Source of the DNA: Allolobophora icterica
Lineage: Eukaryota > Annelida > Clitellata > Crassiclitellata > Lumbricidae
NCBI GenBank assembly: GCA_963556255.1
Contig: OY744613.1
Span: 36,881,555 to 36,945,554, forward strand
Reading direction: 5' to 3'
Length of the DNA stretch: 64,000 nucleotides
The notes beneath the pieces are model-generated. The model made no database searches and had not been told where the DNA came from. It saw only the letters and a program-made list of their open reading frames with translations. A program made the translations under genes and the position numbers. This document shows, piece after piece, positions 11,006 to 21,900 of this stretch (position 1 is its first letter; each line of letters opens with the position of its first letter).

Positions 11006-11410
11006 CGCTATTGCAGACACAGCAATGGCACAGCCTAAGAGTCGTTTTGAAGGGCAGCGTGTAGTTTCTGCAGCGTTTAGTTTTCTTTATCCCAAATGTC
11101 CTCTGCACTTATCCGATGTTGATTTGAAATTAGCAGCAACAAAACTACAGCAAACATATTCATCCGACATCGGCCCCGATTTTATGTCAGAGGTGCGGTC
11201 CTTCAGACGTGAGTTTAGCAAGGAACTCGAAACAACAAAAACTGTGTTGGCATACTGAAACTCATATTGAGCTCTCAGTCACGTCACCTATCCCAAAATT
11301 GACAGGCTTGATGGTCTTGCTCTTCTTGCGATCGAAAACGAATGTGCAAAACAATTGAATATTGATAGACACATTTGCTAATAGTAAGGCTAGAATAGCC
11401 AAATTCGTGA
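11006..11410 (+). pseudogene. hAT transposase fragment, part 2 (C-terminus)
   Basis: The frame to 11258 encodes KSRFEGQRVVSAAFSFLYPK, DVDLKLAATKLQ and a SEVRSFRREFSKEL block. After a stop, other frames give LDGLALLAIENECAKQL and FANSKARIAKFVK, the hAT C-terminal dimerisation-region pattern. It belongs to hAT element 1 and is inactivated by stops and frameshifts. Confidence 0.72.
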
Positions 11411-11788
11411 AGTAATTTTCTGAAGAACTAGGCCTATACAGAGAAGGAGCGCTCCGCACAGGCGACGGTGACTGGGAGAGTGACAAACAGCACACAAACA
11501 GTATCCAGTTCCGGGATAGATGACGTAATGTGAGAACTCAATGTGAGAACTAACAGACATTACAATACTGTGTACGTAGGCAATACATTTTTGTTGTATT
11601 CTTGTGTTGTCTTGAGCTATTAATGTGACTTGAACTATGGATCATTAATGAGAACGTTTAATTCTGTTTTTTAACCTAACTGCAGTTAAAAATAGCTATC
11701 TAATTATTTTCACCTTTTAATGGGTAAGGGTCCCAAGCTTAGAATGTCCAGGGGCCCCCGGCTAGGTTGTTACGCCACTGGGTAGAAG

Positions 11789-11870
11789 ATGGGGTGAGTA
11801 AGGGTAGGAGTTCTTGAAAAGGCGAGACTTCAGTTTTCAGTGGAAAGCCCCCGGGGATGATAGATAAAGC
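11789..11870 (+). repeat. Repeat X, right part
   Basis: Continues the sequence interrupted at 8771. GAAAAGGCGAGACTTCAGTT here matches GAAAAGGTGAGACTACAGTT near 14204. Confidence 0.7.
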
Positions 11871-11912
11871 ATGAGGAGGAGGAGGAGGAGGAGGAAGAGG
11901 AGGAGGAGGAGC
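11868..11912 (+). repeat. (GAG)n microsatellite
   Basis: About fifteen GAG units with one AGA interruption. Confidence 0.9.
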
Positions 11913-11999
11913 AATCGTTTCCGAGGCGTGGATCGAGCCAGTGTACTGTATTGCGAAACACGATAAATTGCCGTTATGGAGCCTCGGAGGTACGCTCAT

Positions 12000-13350
12000 C
12001 AGCGTTTAATGTCCAACTTGCTTTGTGGTATGATCTGATCTTTTATAGAGCTTGTTCTGGAGCTGAGATGAGGAACATATCTCAGACATTTTCCGGGATT
12101 TGGCTAAATGGCTAAATTGGAAGTACGACTGTCCCCGGTCATTTCTCAGAAAACAATACCCAGTCTGATCACGCTAATTAAGTGATTAGATTAAAACGTT
12201 ATTGATCAGTCAACAATTTAAAACCTTTTAAAGTAATTCAAAGCAATAAAATAATTTATTAAAATTTAGTTTGAATTTAAAATGTTCCACTCCGTTACCA
12301 TCCCTAGGCTATAGTACTTATTGCTTTCGTCTACAATTTCAAAATGATATGCATTAAGCCAAAAGTTTGTATGTTTATTTTATATTAAATATAATTGTAT
12401 ATTTCTAAATACAACTTGGTGAACCGGATTGTCAGTATAATTTTTTTTAAATATGTTAACTTGTCCCCGGAAAATTATGTCCGCTCCGTTAACATGTAAA
12501 AATTATCTCGTATCTCACAACCCCTTAATTTCTTTGGTCTCGCAACCTAACACATCCCTTCTGTGAAGATCTATGTAAGTAAGTATGTCTTAATACAGGA
12601 TCTGAATGCTAAGACAAATTTCTTACTAATTTTCATTTATTGCGTACCTGATGTGTTTTTTTTCTTATACATCCACTCCGTTACTGCATTTTTGCAATGA
12701 TTATGAATAAATTTAATTAAAATAATATTTCTAAGAGTGTACCGACGATTGAAGTGGACGCATGAGAGATAATATATTTACCGTGCTGATACATAATTTG
12801 TCCACTCCGTTAACTGTCCACTCCGTTATTATAAATGTTACCCTTGAGGTACTAAAATTTATTCCACTGTCAGGATAAGTCGTCTACTTAAATTATCATT
12901 TCTAATACAATTTGTTTAACAATATAAGACATTTTTAATAAATTTTTGTTTCGGCAGACTGTTTTTTTTAAAGTTCACTTTTCACATTCTGTGCTCAATT
13001 CTCGACAGGTAGTAACAAAGGGGACTTAATGTATGGTAATTTTGATGCTATGAGCAGATTTTTAAGGCAACATCATAACAATTTTAATGTTTTCTGTGCA
13101 TTTGATCACTGGGAATGATTGGCTCAAGTGATTTTTATCTTGTTATTTGGCCAAAAAAATACATTCAACTTTACATTGATTAGATCACCTATTTCTATTT
13201 CCGCAACGGAGTGGAATTTCTTAATAGAATAAAAAATGTGATGGAATTAAATAATCATTTGTATTGTAATTTCTTTTATACTTATTTTATAAACATTAAT
13301 ACTAAAAACATATTGGCATGTCGAACTACGCAACAGGAAGCTGTCTACTA
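12000..13350. other. AT-rich stretch with a recurrent CACTCCGTTA motif
   Basis: No coding region is recognised. The motif CCACTCCGTTA or CCGCTCCGTTA appears at about 12287, 12480, 12673, 12802 and 12818, and inverted (AACGGAGTGG) at about 13205. The region may be the body of an unknown transposon. Confidence 0.5.
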
Positions 13351-13925
13351 TATATATGTTACAGGGAATGTGTATTTTCAGGGAATATGTATATTCCCTG
13401 AAAATTTCAGGGTATATGTATATTCCCTGATTCACTCAGGGAATGTATACATTCCCTGAAAAAACCAGGGTATATACATATTCCCTGAAATCTTCAAGTG
13501 ATTTCTATACACATTCCCTGAAAGCTTTCAAAGACACAGCGACATAAAGTCAACAGTAGGCCTAGTGCTTAGCTAGGGTTATAATTGATCTTGAGTTTTT
13601 ATCCAAGCTTGGGAAATGGAGGTTTTCCTGGACCTTGGTTTTTTCTTTGGCTTTTCTTGTTTTATTTAAACCCTGTTTTAAAATTCATTTAATAAATTTT
13701 TTAAACGGTCTGGATGGTCGAGGTCAATAAATAAATGGCGCAATATGCATCCTATACTAGTTTATTTATATTTAAAATATTACTAGTCGAAAGACTAAAG
13801 GAGACTGCAGACTAAGACTGAACTGTTTTGGAAGTTTTCTGGAAGTAAACTGTTGCCCTTTTCAAAACTTAGGAAATTATTTTTTGAGTTTCATAGTCCG
13901 ATTTCCCGGAGGACAAACCAAATCA

Positions 13926-14100
13926 AAGGGGGTTTCCAGAGAGTAGTCCAAAAGAGGTCCAAGTCCGATTTCCAGGGTACCAGATCAGGGGGTTTCCAGA
14001 GAGTGGTCCAAAAGAGGTCCAAGTCCGATTTCCAGGAGGCCAAACCAAATCAAAGGGGTTTCCAGAGAGTAGTCCAAAAGAGATCCATGTCCGATTTCCA
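13926..14100 (+). repeat. Tandem repeat of about 60 bp, three copies
   Basis: Three copies of a unit containing GGTTTCCAGAGAGTAGTCCA and AAGTCCGATTTCCAG, alternately followed by a GGCCAAACC or a GTACCAGAT segment. It is open in two frames only because of its periodicity. Confidence 0.8.
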
Positions 14101-14196
14101 GAGTACCAGATTAGGTGAGGCAGAGCAGCTGTCAAGGCGGGTGTCGTTTACGGCGAGCATAATTGGAAGGCGGAGTATCAGATGAGTCAGAGTAGG

Positions 14197-14818
14197 AGTA
14201 TTTGAAAAGGTGAGACTACAGTTTTGAGTGGAAACCGATGGCTAGGGTTTTCTTTGGTTATTTTCATGTTCTAGCTTAGGTTTTTCATTTTTCAACAGTG
14301 ATAACACTGATTACTACTAAAACCTTTCTTCTATGAAGTGAGATGTTGTTTATTCTGAAGATTTGATCCTATATTTACGTAGGGCCTACAGTATTTGATC
14401 CTATATTTACGTACAGTATTTGAAAAGGTGAGACCTCAGTTTTGAGTGGAAACCGATGGCTAGGGTTTTCTTTGGTTATTTTCATGTTCTAGCTTAGGTT
14501 TTTCATTTTTCAACAGTGATAACACTGATTACTACTAAAACCTTTCTTCTATGAAGTGAGATGTTGTTTATTCTGAAGATTTGATCCTATATTTACGTAG
14601 GGCCTACAGTATTGGATCCTATATTTACGTACAGTATTTGAAAAGGTGAGACCTCAGTTTTGAGTGGAAACCGATGGCTAGGGTTTTCTTTGGTTATTTT
14701 CATGTTCTAGCTTAGGTTTTTCATTTTTCAACAGTGATAACACTGATTACTACTAAAACCTTTCTTCTATGAAGTGAGATGTTGTTTATTCTGAAGATTT
14801 GATCCTATATTTACGTAC
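14197..14818 (+). repeat. Tandem repeat, 218-bp period, three copies
   Basis: Copies begin AGTATTTGAAAAGG at 14197, 14415 and 14633. They are almost identical over CTAGGGTTTTCTTTGGTTAT and TTGATCCTATATTTACGTA. The third copy is cut short at about 14818. High similarity suggests recent amplification. Confidence 0.92.
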
Positions 14819-15121
14819 AGTTATTGAACAATGGGCGTCTGCGCATCAAAGGAGGTACGCAGTGATAGAACCTTCCAATTAGCGACCAATTATAACCCTA
14901 GCTAAGCACTAGGCCTACTGTTGACTTTATGTCGCTGTGTCTTTGAAAGCTTTCAGGGAATGTGTATAGAAATCACTTGAAGATTTCAGGGAATATGTAT
15001 ATACCCTGGTTTTTTCAGGGAATGTATACATTCCCTGAGTGAATCAGGGAATATACATATACCCTGAAATTTTCAGGGAATATACATATTCCCTGAAAAT
15101 ACACATTCCCTGTAACATATA

Positions 15122-15172
15122 CATCTGAAGCCAAATAGGCAGAAGCTATTTCTGCCTATTTGGCTTCAGATG
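15122..15172. repeat. 23-bp perfect hairpin
   Basis: Arms at 15122-15144 and 15150-15172 (CATCTGAAGCCAAATAGGC at the start) are perfectly complementary around a 5-nt loop. It lies directly against the right end of the palindromic-arm element. Confidence 0.9.
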
Positions 15173-15604
15173 CTACAACCTCAGATCTCAAACTTCAGAT
15201 CCTCATACCAAACCACCATCGGTCTTGCCATATCTGATGGCAAGACCAATGGTTATTATTATTATTACTAGTATTAGTGGTGGTGGGAGCAGGAGCAGTA
15301 ATAGTAGCAGTAGTAGTACTAGTTGTAGTACATTACAAATGTAGCATGCACAAAGTCAAACAGAGGCACAGTTAGTCAGTTGCCAATATCCACTTATTTT
15401 AAACACAGCAAACCTAAATACTTTGAAAAATCAGTAAAAAATTTGACTGAAATAAAAATTTAATGGTCAAGAGCTACCTTCTGACATAAAAGATTTCTTG
15501 ATGGCTATTGGCTAGCCATAGAGAGCTGGCCTTATTAATAATGTTACGGTTAATAATTATGTTATGTTACTTATGCTTATATATACATAAATCAATTGTA
15601 TTTA

Positions 15605-15964
15605 TCAAGAAGATTCTAATGCCATGGGTGCGCCTTCAGAACCAGCCTGCTCTGCTGTGGCCTGGCCAGAGAACTCATCCACAGAGGCCAGTGGCTGATC
15701 ACTGAGGTTGCTTGATTTGTGCTGTTCCTGCTGCCTGGCCCGTTCGGGGTCTGAAAGCCGGCGGGAGTCATTGCTTTGAAAGACTTCATAGTTCTCTGAT
15801 TCTTGCACCGACTGAATTCTCTGGCGATCACTCACAGGACGATAATCCATGTCAACCAGGATTAGGCTCTGCTTCCTCTCAATGTCTTCATCCATTTCTG
15901 CTGGTATAGGTAGATAGAAATTCTCCAATCCAACAATATAATATGTTTTGATCTCTCCTTTACC
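15605..15964 (-). CDS. Guanylate cyclase exon 14 (C-terminal)
   Basis: The acceptor ATATGCAG is followed by [19 protein letters not shown], the conserved last strand of the cyclase domain (canonical GKG-TYWL). About 100 residues of polar tail rich in Ser, Gln and Glu follow, ending ALESS and TGA at 15605-15607. It enters in phase 0, matching exon 13. No convincing AATAAA signal was found just downstream. Confidence 0.9.
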   Translation of the reverse strand, partial: GKGEIKTYYIVGLENFYLPIPAEMDEDIERKQSLILVDMDYRPVSDRQRIQSVQESENYEVFQSNDSRRLSDPERARQQEQHKSSNLSDQPLASVDEFSGQATAEQAGSEGAPMALESS

Positions 15965-18900
15965 CTGCATATGGCAACAAACCTCATGTTCAACATAATG
16001 CAGATACTTTTGTAAACATGTCGCTAAACTTATAATCTACTTCAAGTTCCAATGTAGACCTGGGTGGCGTCTGACAAATGTCGAAAGACAAACTGTGATG
16101 ATTAATCATTTAAAGTTCACTGGGGTGAGTAATAGTTTCTATTTTAAAATAAACTAACACTAACTGAAATAATCAGACATTAATATTTTAAACTCAGTCA
16201 ATGTTATAAGGACATTTTGTCTGTGCCATTTTCTCCGAGACACTGTCTCAGAACAATTTGTCATGGAACTGTAGACCATGTAATCGTAATCTCCAAACGT
16301 CTAAAGCGCCACTTGAAGGCCAATCCTATCCACGAGCGCTAGGAAATTGAGAGGATTTAATTAAGAAGATATGCTTAATTAAACTGCTTGTGCCTTTCTG
16401 CCAACGGTCACAACTTACACTTGGAACTGGTGCATTGACACATCTCGTCATCTATGAGTGGTTTGAGTAACAGGATGCTTTCAAACCATGCATGTTTTTT
16501 TGTTGCACTGCAGATAAATTGTACTTTTGTCTGCAAATATTTGCCTCTGCAATTTTCAGGTTTCATGCATCAGGAAAAAGTTGTCATAGTCTATTGGCAG
16601 TAGTCTGAGTGGTATTTTGGCTAGATGGGTTCCATTTCAAGGAAAGGCAATTAAGCCATGCTAGGCTAGATGGAGATAGACTCAACTAAGAACACCTTTG
16701 TAACTAGAACTGCTACCATAGGTAGCTGAATCTGTGTAGTTCTAGAGTCCGTTTGTCTGTGTACATACTTTGGCTAAATGCAGAATCTAAACTTAGAATA
16801 GCAAAAGTATAAACACACTCAATGAAGGAACAAGTCCAGGTCTAACTGGCTGGTGGTGATGGCTACAGTCAAATGCAGTAGCAGCTTCTTCAGCTTCATT
16901 GGCTGTAGTATAGGCCAGTGGTTCTTAACCGGTGTGTCGCGACACACTAGTGTGTCGCGAATCGACCGGCAGTGTGTCGCGTAAAAATGGTGTGTCGCGA
17001 AAAATTGGTGTGTCGCGAATTCTCACAGCCTACGTCCGTCATTTCTACATTACACTTACTTACTTGAAGCTTAGCGGACGTAGGCTGTGAGAATTCCTAG
17101 CAATCCATTTATTATATCTATTCTATTATATCGTAATCTAAGGCGGCCATGATGTGTATCTTATACACTATACTGTAGACCCCTACACGTTTGCGATGGC
17201 GCCGATGTTAACTTTTACCCATTACTGCAACATTTGAAATGGATAAATTGATCAGTATAAAGCGAAAATTTTGCGAATCTTCTACTGGTCATGCGAAATC
17301 AAATTTTGGTAGCAATGAGACGGGTTCTAGCACCAACAATAGTGAATACGCAAACAATGATGCTGCCACTGCTAGTTTTAGTAAACTAATCAAGAAAAAC
17401 ATGAAAAAGAAGAAATCTAGAAAGTTATGTACAAGCAATCCTCAAGAACTCAGTTCTGGGCTAAGACATACAAAGGAGAACATTGCAAAACACTGGAGAG
17501 ATGGGCGTCCGGAGGAGGGCAAGGATTTTGCAAATATGTTACAAAAATAAAATCTTGTTATTACTATGATTATTATAACAGTCCCAACACGATTTTTAAT
17601 GCAAAAAACCTCTTAATTATTTAGGTAAGTCCATGACCGTTATTTATTTTTAGTTGTCACGTGTTCTATGGTCATGAATATGCAAACACGTCACTTTGCT
17701 CCCCCTACAAAATTTTGTGCCATCTAAAAAAATTGGCCCCCTGTAAAAATTCCTGCGGACGCCCATGCTGGCGAGTAAAGCAATCAAAGAGTTGATTTCA
17801 TTTCATAGTTCCTACTTATCTGAGCAAGGTTTTTCTCGGATGATCAACCTAAAGAACAATAAGGAATAAACCGGTCAGAAGATCTCTCTCAGCCTGCTTA
17901 CGTGATGCACTTACAAAAACTGTGGATCCTCATTTTCAAATGATCCACAGAAAATCCAGGACCAAAATCTCAGTAACTGCATGCTACTAAGTTAACGTAG
18001 AAACTAGAAAGGATTCAAAATGAACATTTTCATTCATTTAAAATGTTAACAATTTAAAATGTTGAACAGATAGGCCTAACTAGTTTAACTTTAAAATTTT
18101 TAACGATGTTCACATACGATTGCATGGTGTGTCGCCAAATTTGGTGGCAAGTTTAGGTGTGTCGCGTGCCAAAAAAGGTTGAGAACCACTGGTATAGGCC
18201 CTACCCAATGAAAGCTTCTGGGCTGCAAAACAACAGCATCTTGTCTGATACTAACTCTTGGATTTACTCGCACCTGCCATACCTCAGAAGCTCTGCTCAC
18301 ACACTGAAGACTCAGCAGCTACTGTTTCTAAGCAAATCCATAAAATCCTCTTGCACCTAATACCTCCCCTCTCTTCGATTACTATTGGTGATGGTGATGA
18401 AGGGGCTGGTAAGCTAGTACAGTAGAACAGTGCAGACTCATTTACTTGCAGTCCTTGGGAGCCAAAGTCACCATGACCACATGTTAATACGGGTTAAGAG
18501 GGCCATACTGAAAAACAGTAGTGTCCAATTTATATATGCCACACTATGGCTATACAGCTTAAATACATAGGCTGTCTGATGTGAAGGCAATGTAGCCTGT
18601 TATCAGACGAATTTATGCAATACTTTGAAAGGCCACATTGCTGTCTGGTTATGGGCAAACCTGATTGTGATTTAATACCAGACAATGTTGTAGATGCCAG
18701 TAGATGCCACACTGGGACAGTAGCTAAGCTTCTGCATAAGTAAGTAGGTTGACAGTGGCACACAAGTACTGCTTTTATGTAAAAAAAAATTTCAAGATTT
18801 CACCCCCACATATTCATCTCAAAATGAAATGTGCACAATTGTGCATAAATTTCTTAATGAAATAAGCAACAAAATGAAATCAGTACATAATGTTATATAC

Positions 18901-21900
18901 TTACATCACCAGGTTAAATTAACATATCCAAAGAAAAGTGAATTTCTATATGAAATTAGTATTTTCAAATGAAATCAGCACAACTAAATCGAACATCACA
19001 ACCAAACGAAACGTGCATCTGCAAATGAAATTGAAATAAGTACATGAAATCGCTTTAATCAACTGATGCGCATTGTGCAAATGAAATTAGCCTAACATAA
19101 TGAAATTTGTATGTTCTAAGAATTTGGAAATGAAATGTAAACTACAAAACTCACTTACTGGAAGCATCAGTTTACCTCGATACACAGTAGAGAATCTTTC
19201 ATATGACTGTTCAAGTAATCGATTTGTTGCTTCACTTATGTGAATTTGCATTGCTACATAAAACACAACCATTTGCTTATTAATTTTTTGCCTGTAATTC
19301 TAATGTGAAACTAAGTATCTCCTCAGAACAACAGGAAAGCTGAAGCCAAGAGAACCAATCTATTCACATCTCATTCCATTACAATTCCTGTTTATTGCAA
19401 ACTGACAATTTAAGCAGTACAATGCTTGCCCTGAAAACACCAGAAACTACACATATATGCTTCAGATCAGGGAAACCATTAGAACTCTCCTGAATCCTAA
19501 TCAACACTACAACCCCAACTATAAGCTCCTCCTGCTTCCTCAGTGGTAACAACATTATTGTGATAGGTACTAACCTGTCAGAATTATGTTGTTACCACTG
19601 AGGAAATAGACAGTATCATTTGACATTGAAGGGGATGTAAATCCAGACTATGGCTACTGAGAATGTAAACTAAGGTTTTCATCACAAAGGTAAGTGTTGT
19701 GGACATGGACTGGATTGGCCTGGTGTTATCTGTTGTGGGCCAGCACTGTCACGGGGCTGGTTATGTGGTCACCTAAGTTGATATCTGTAATTGGCCAATT
19801 TTAGGCTGGGGTGCTCGATAGTATAGTTGTTAGCACCAGTGATATTTTCGTTAACGGAAATAGGAATTAGAAGTAAAATTATTAATTTCCGTTCACGAGA
19901 ATAAGAACGAAAATTGGGAATTATTTTGAGAACGAGAATAGAACGAGAACTGAAATACGCTACAGAGAACGGAAATAGGAATAGAAATAGGAATTATTTT
20001 CCGAACGGAAATTATTACATAATAATTTTTGCGGTATGCGACTTGTACAAGTGGGATCCGTTATGCGACCGTGAGCCATTAAGATCGGTAATATTCGGCT
20101 GTGGTTTCTTTGGGATGCATAATCTGTAATCAGATATGAATACTACAGCAAGATTGCTTCTGTAATTGAAGACCTTCTGTCAGCACTAGCCTCACAAACA
20201 GCAATTCCGAGAGTGTGCGTCCGGGAATTCAAAATTTTTAAGCTGGCGCAGAAAATAAAGGTATTGTGTCCAAGGACGCACCTAAGTTGTGAAAGGATGC
20301 ATAAAAATTAACAATGCATCCAAGGGATGCTAACAAATACCGACTCTTATCTATTTTGCTTGAATTCCAAATTTTGTGATATGATGTGTCCATGACTCCA
20401 TGAATTCAGAAGTTAATGGAAGCACTGCTCTAAGAATTTGTAGAGAGGATTTTTTCTTTGTGCGGATTGCTAACTGCCAGGTGAAGAAGTTGCATGCACA
20501 AGTCTTAAGTCTTTTGAATTAGAGTCTTTCTGAAACTTGACAAAAACATTTGAAGTTCACGCTATATAACATGTTGGAACTGACTAACAACTGCACGAGT
20601 TGTGGTTTTGCGTTGTTATTTGAGAGCTCAATTATACATAATGGGCCCTACTACAACTTCATAACTGGAATTATAACTGAAATTATTTCAGAACTGGAAT
20701 TAGAACTGAAATTATTTCAGAACTGAAAGTAGAACTGAAATTATTTCAGAACTTGAATTAGAACTGAAATAGGAATTATTTTCAGAACGAGAATAGAATT
20801 AGAATTGAAATTGAGTCTTCTGAACTGATTTAGAAGTAAAATTGGGAATTATTCTTAGAACTGAAATATCACTGGTTAGCACTCTGGGATCTCGATCAAG
20901 AGGTTGGAGGTTCAAATCCACACCAGGGCAGAAATTTGGTTCAAGATTTCTGCTCCACCTGCACCCCTTAGCCAATTCGGCTGTAATGAGTACACCGCTG
21001 GTAAGAAGATGAGATGGTGATGGAGAGCACTGGCCACCAACCCTCATATGCCAAGACTAAGAAAATTAAGTCGCTAACAATTCATACCCATGGCTACCTC
21101 AGGGACTGAGGGACTGCTCTTCTTCTTTGGCCAGGCAGAAGATTAGTGTGCTAAGACAGAAATGCAGCCTATGATGGATATTTACTTAGTGCCTAGTCCT
21201 TCCGTGTTGGTCTGCACTTAGGGCAACACATCTCCGCCACGTGTCTCTGTCAATTGCCAGCTCTTCGGTCTCGTCCCATGACATCTCCAGGCATCTCAAG
21301 TAGTCTCTGATGGTTTCCAGTCAGTTGTTCCATGGTCTTCCTCTCCTTCATCCTCCAGAATTCCAGGACATCATTTGTTTGGCTCTTCTATTTTTATCCA
21401 TGAGAAAAACATGCCCCACCCACTTCAATCTTCTCTTTGCGATGATGTTCTCTACAACTTCTTGCTCCGTCCTCTCTCTTGTCACGCCATGATACATGTA
21501 GAATTCTTCTCAGCCACTTATGATGTGCTGTTGTCTTTTCCTGTTTGCCACCATCATTGGCCATGTTTGATCCACACAGCAGCATGCTCAAAACTAAGGC
21601 ACTGTACACAAACTTTTACCTCTCCATCTCCTCTTCCTCTCCACTGCATCCATTTTTCTTCCAGATCTTAGTTAACCTTCAAATGCAGCATTTACCTTTC
21701 CTATATATATATATATTTATTTCCCTGTCACAGCTGCTGTCTGCTGCTATTAGGCAACAGAGGTAGCAGAAAACATCCACAGATTCATCCTCCCTGTCAT
21801 CGATCACAATCTTGTCATCTTTGTTCCATTTTCCGATCTTCGTGATCTTTGGTTATTCTGGGTTGATATCGAGTCCCAACTTCGCCATCTCCACCCATGT

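Larger units (their letters stand above)
8772..11780 (+). mobile_element. hAT element 1 (host of two nested hATs)
   Basis: The ends CAGTGGCGTAAC and GTTACGCCACTG are flanked by the 8-bp duplication GGTAGAAG (8764-8771 and 11781-11788), diagnostic of hAT transposition. Subterminal AATGTCCAGGGGCCCCCG occurs near both ends. Inside are decayed transposase segments (10042-11410) and two further insertions at 9899-10033 and 10159-10997. An extra solitary end, AGCTACGCCACTG, lies at about 9730-9742. Confidence 0.88.
13353..15121. mobile_element. Element with palindrome-array terminal inverted repeats
   Basis: The arms at 13353-13587 and 14887-15121 are both 235 bp and nearly identical in reverse complement. 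Each outer arm holds four 22-bp palindromes of the form CAGGG...CCCTG. In the left arm they start at 13379, 13408, 13437 and 13466, an exact 29-bp period with 7-bp spacers. The interior holds repeat X sequence and two tandem arrays and no recognisable gene. The transposition class is unknown. Confidence 0.85.
16916..18191 (+). mobile_element. hAT element 4 (degenerate)
   Basis: The ends CAGTGGTTCTTAACC and GGTTGAGAACCACTG, a very common hAT terminal sequence, are flanked by the duplication GTATAGGC (16908-16915 and 18192-18199). GTGTGTCGCG is repeated near both ends. The element holds an N-terminal transposase fragment, a 22-bp-arm hairpin (17017-17038/17075-17096) and a nested MITE. Confidence 0.9.

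Noticed and set aside
9799..11258. Proteins of KTKTLNLK or FKVLVLVL repeats
   Set aside because: All are translations of the minisatellite inside nested hAT elements.
13379..13487. CRISPR-like array
   Set aside because: Spacing is regular, but the spacers are only 7 bp, the repeats are palindromes in mirrored transposon arms, and the genome is animal.
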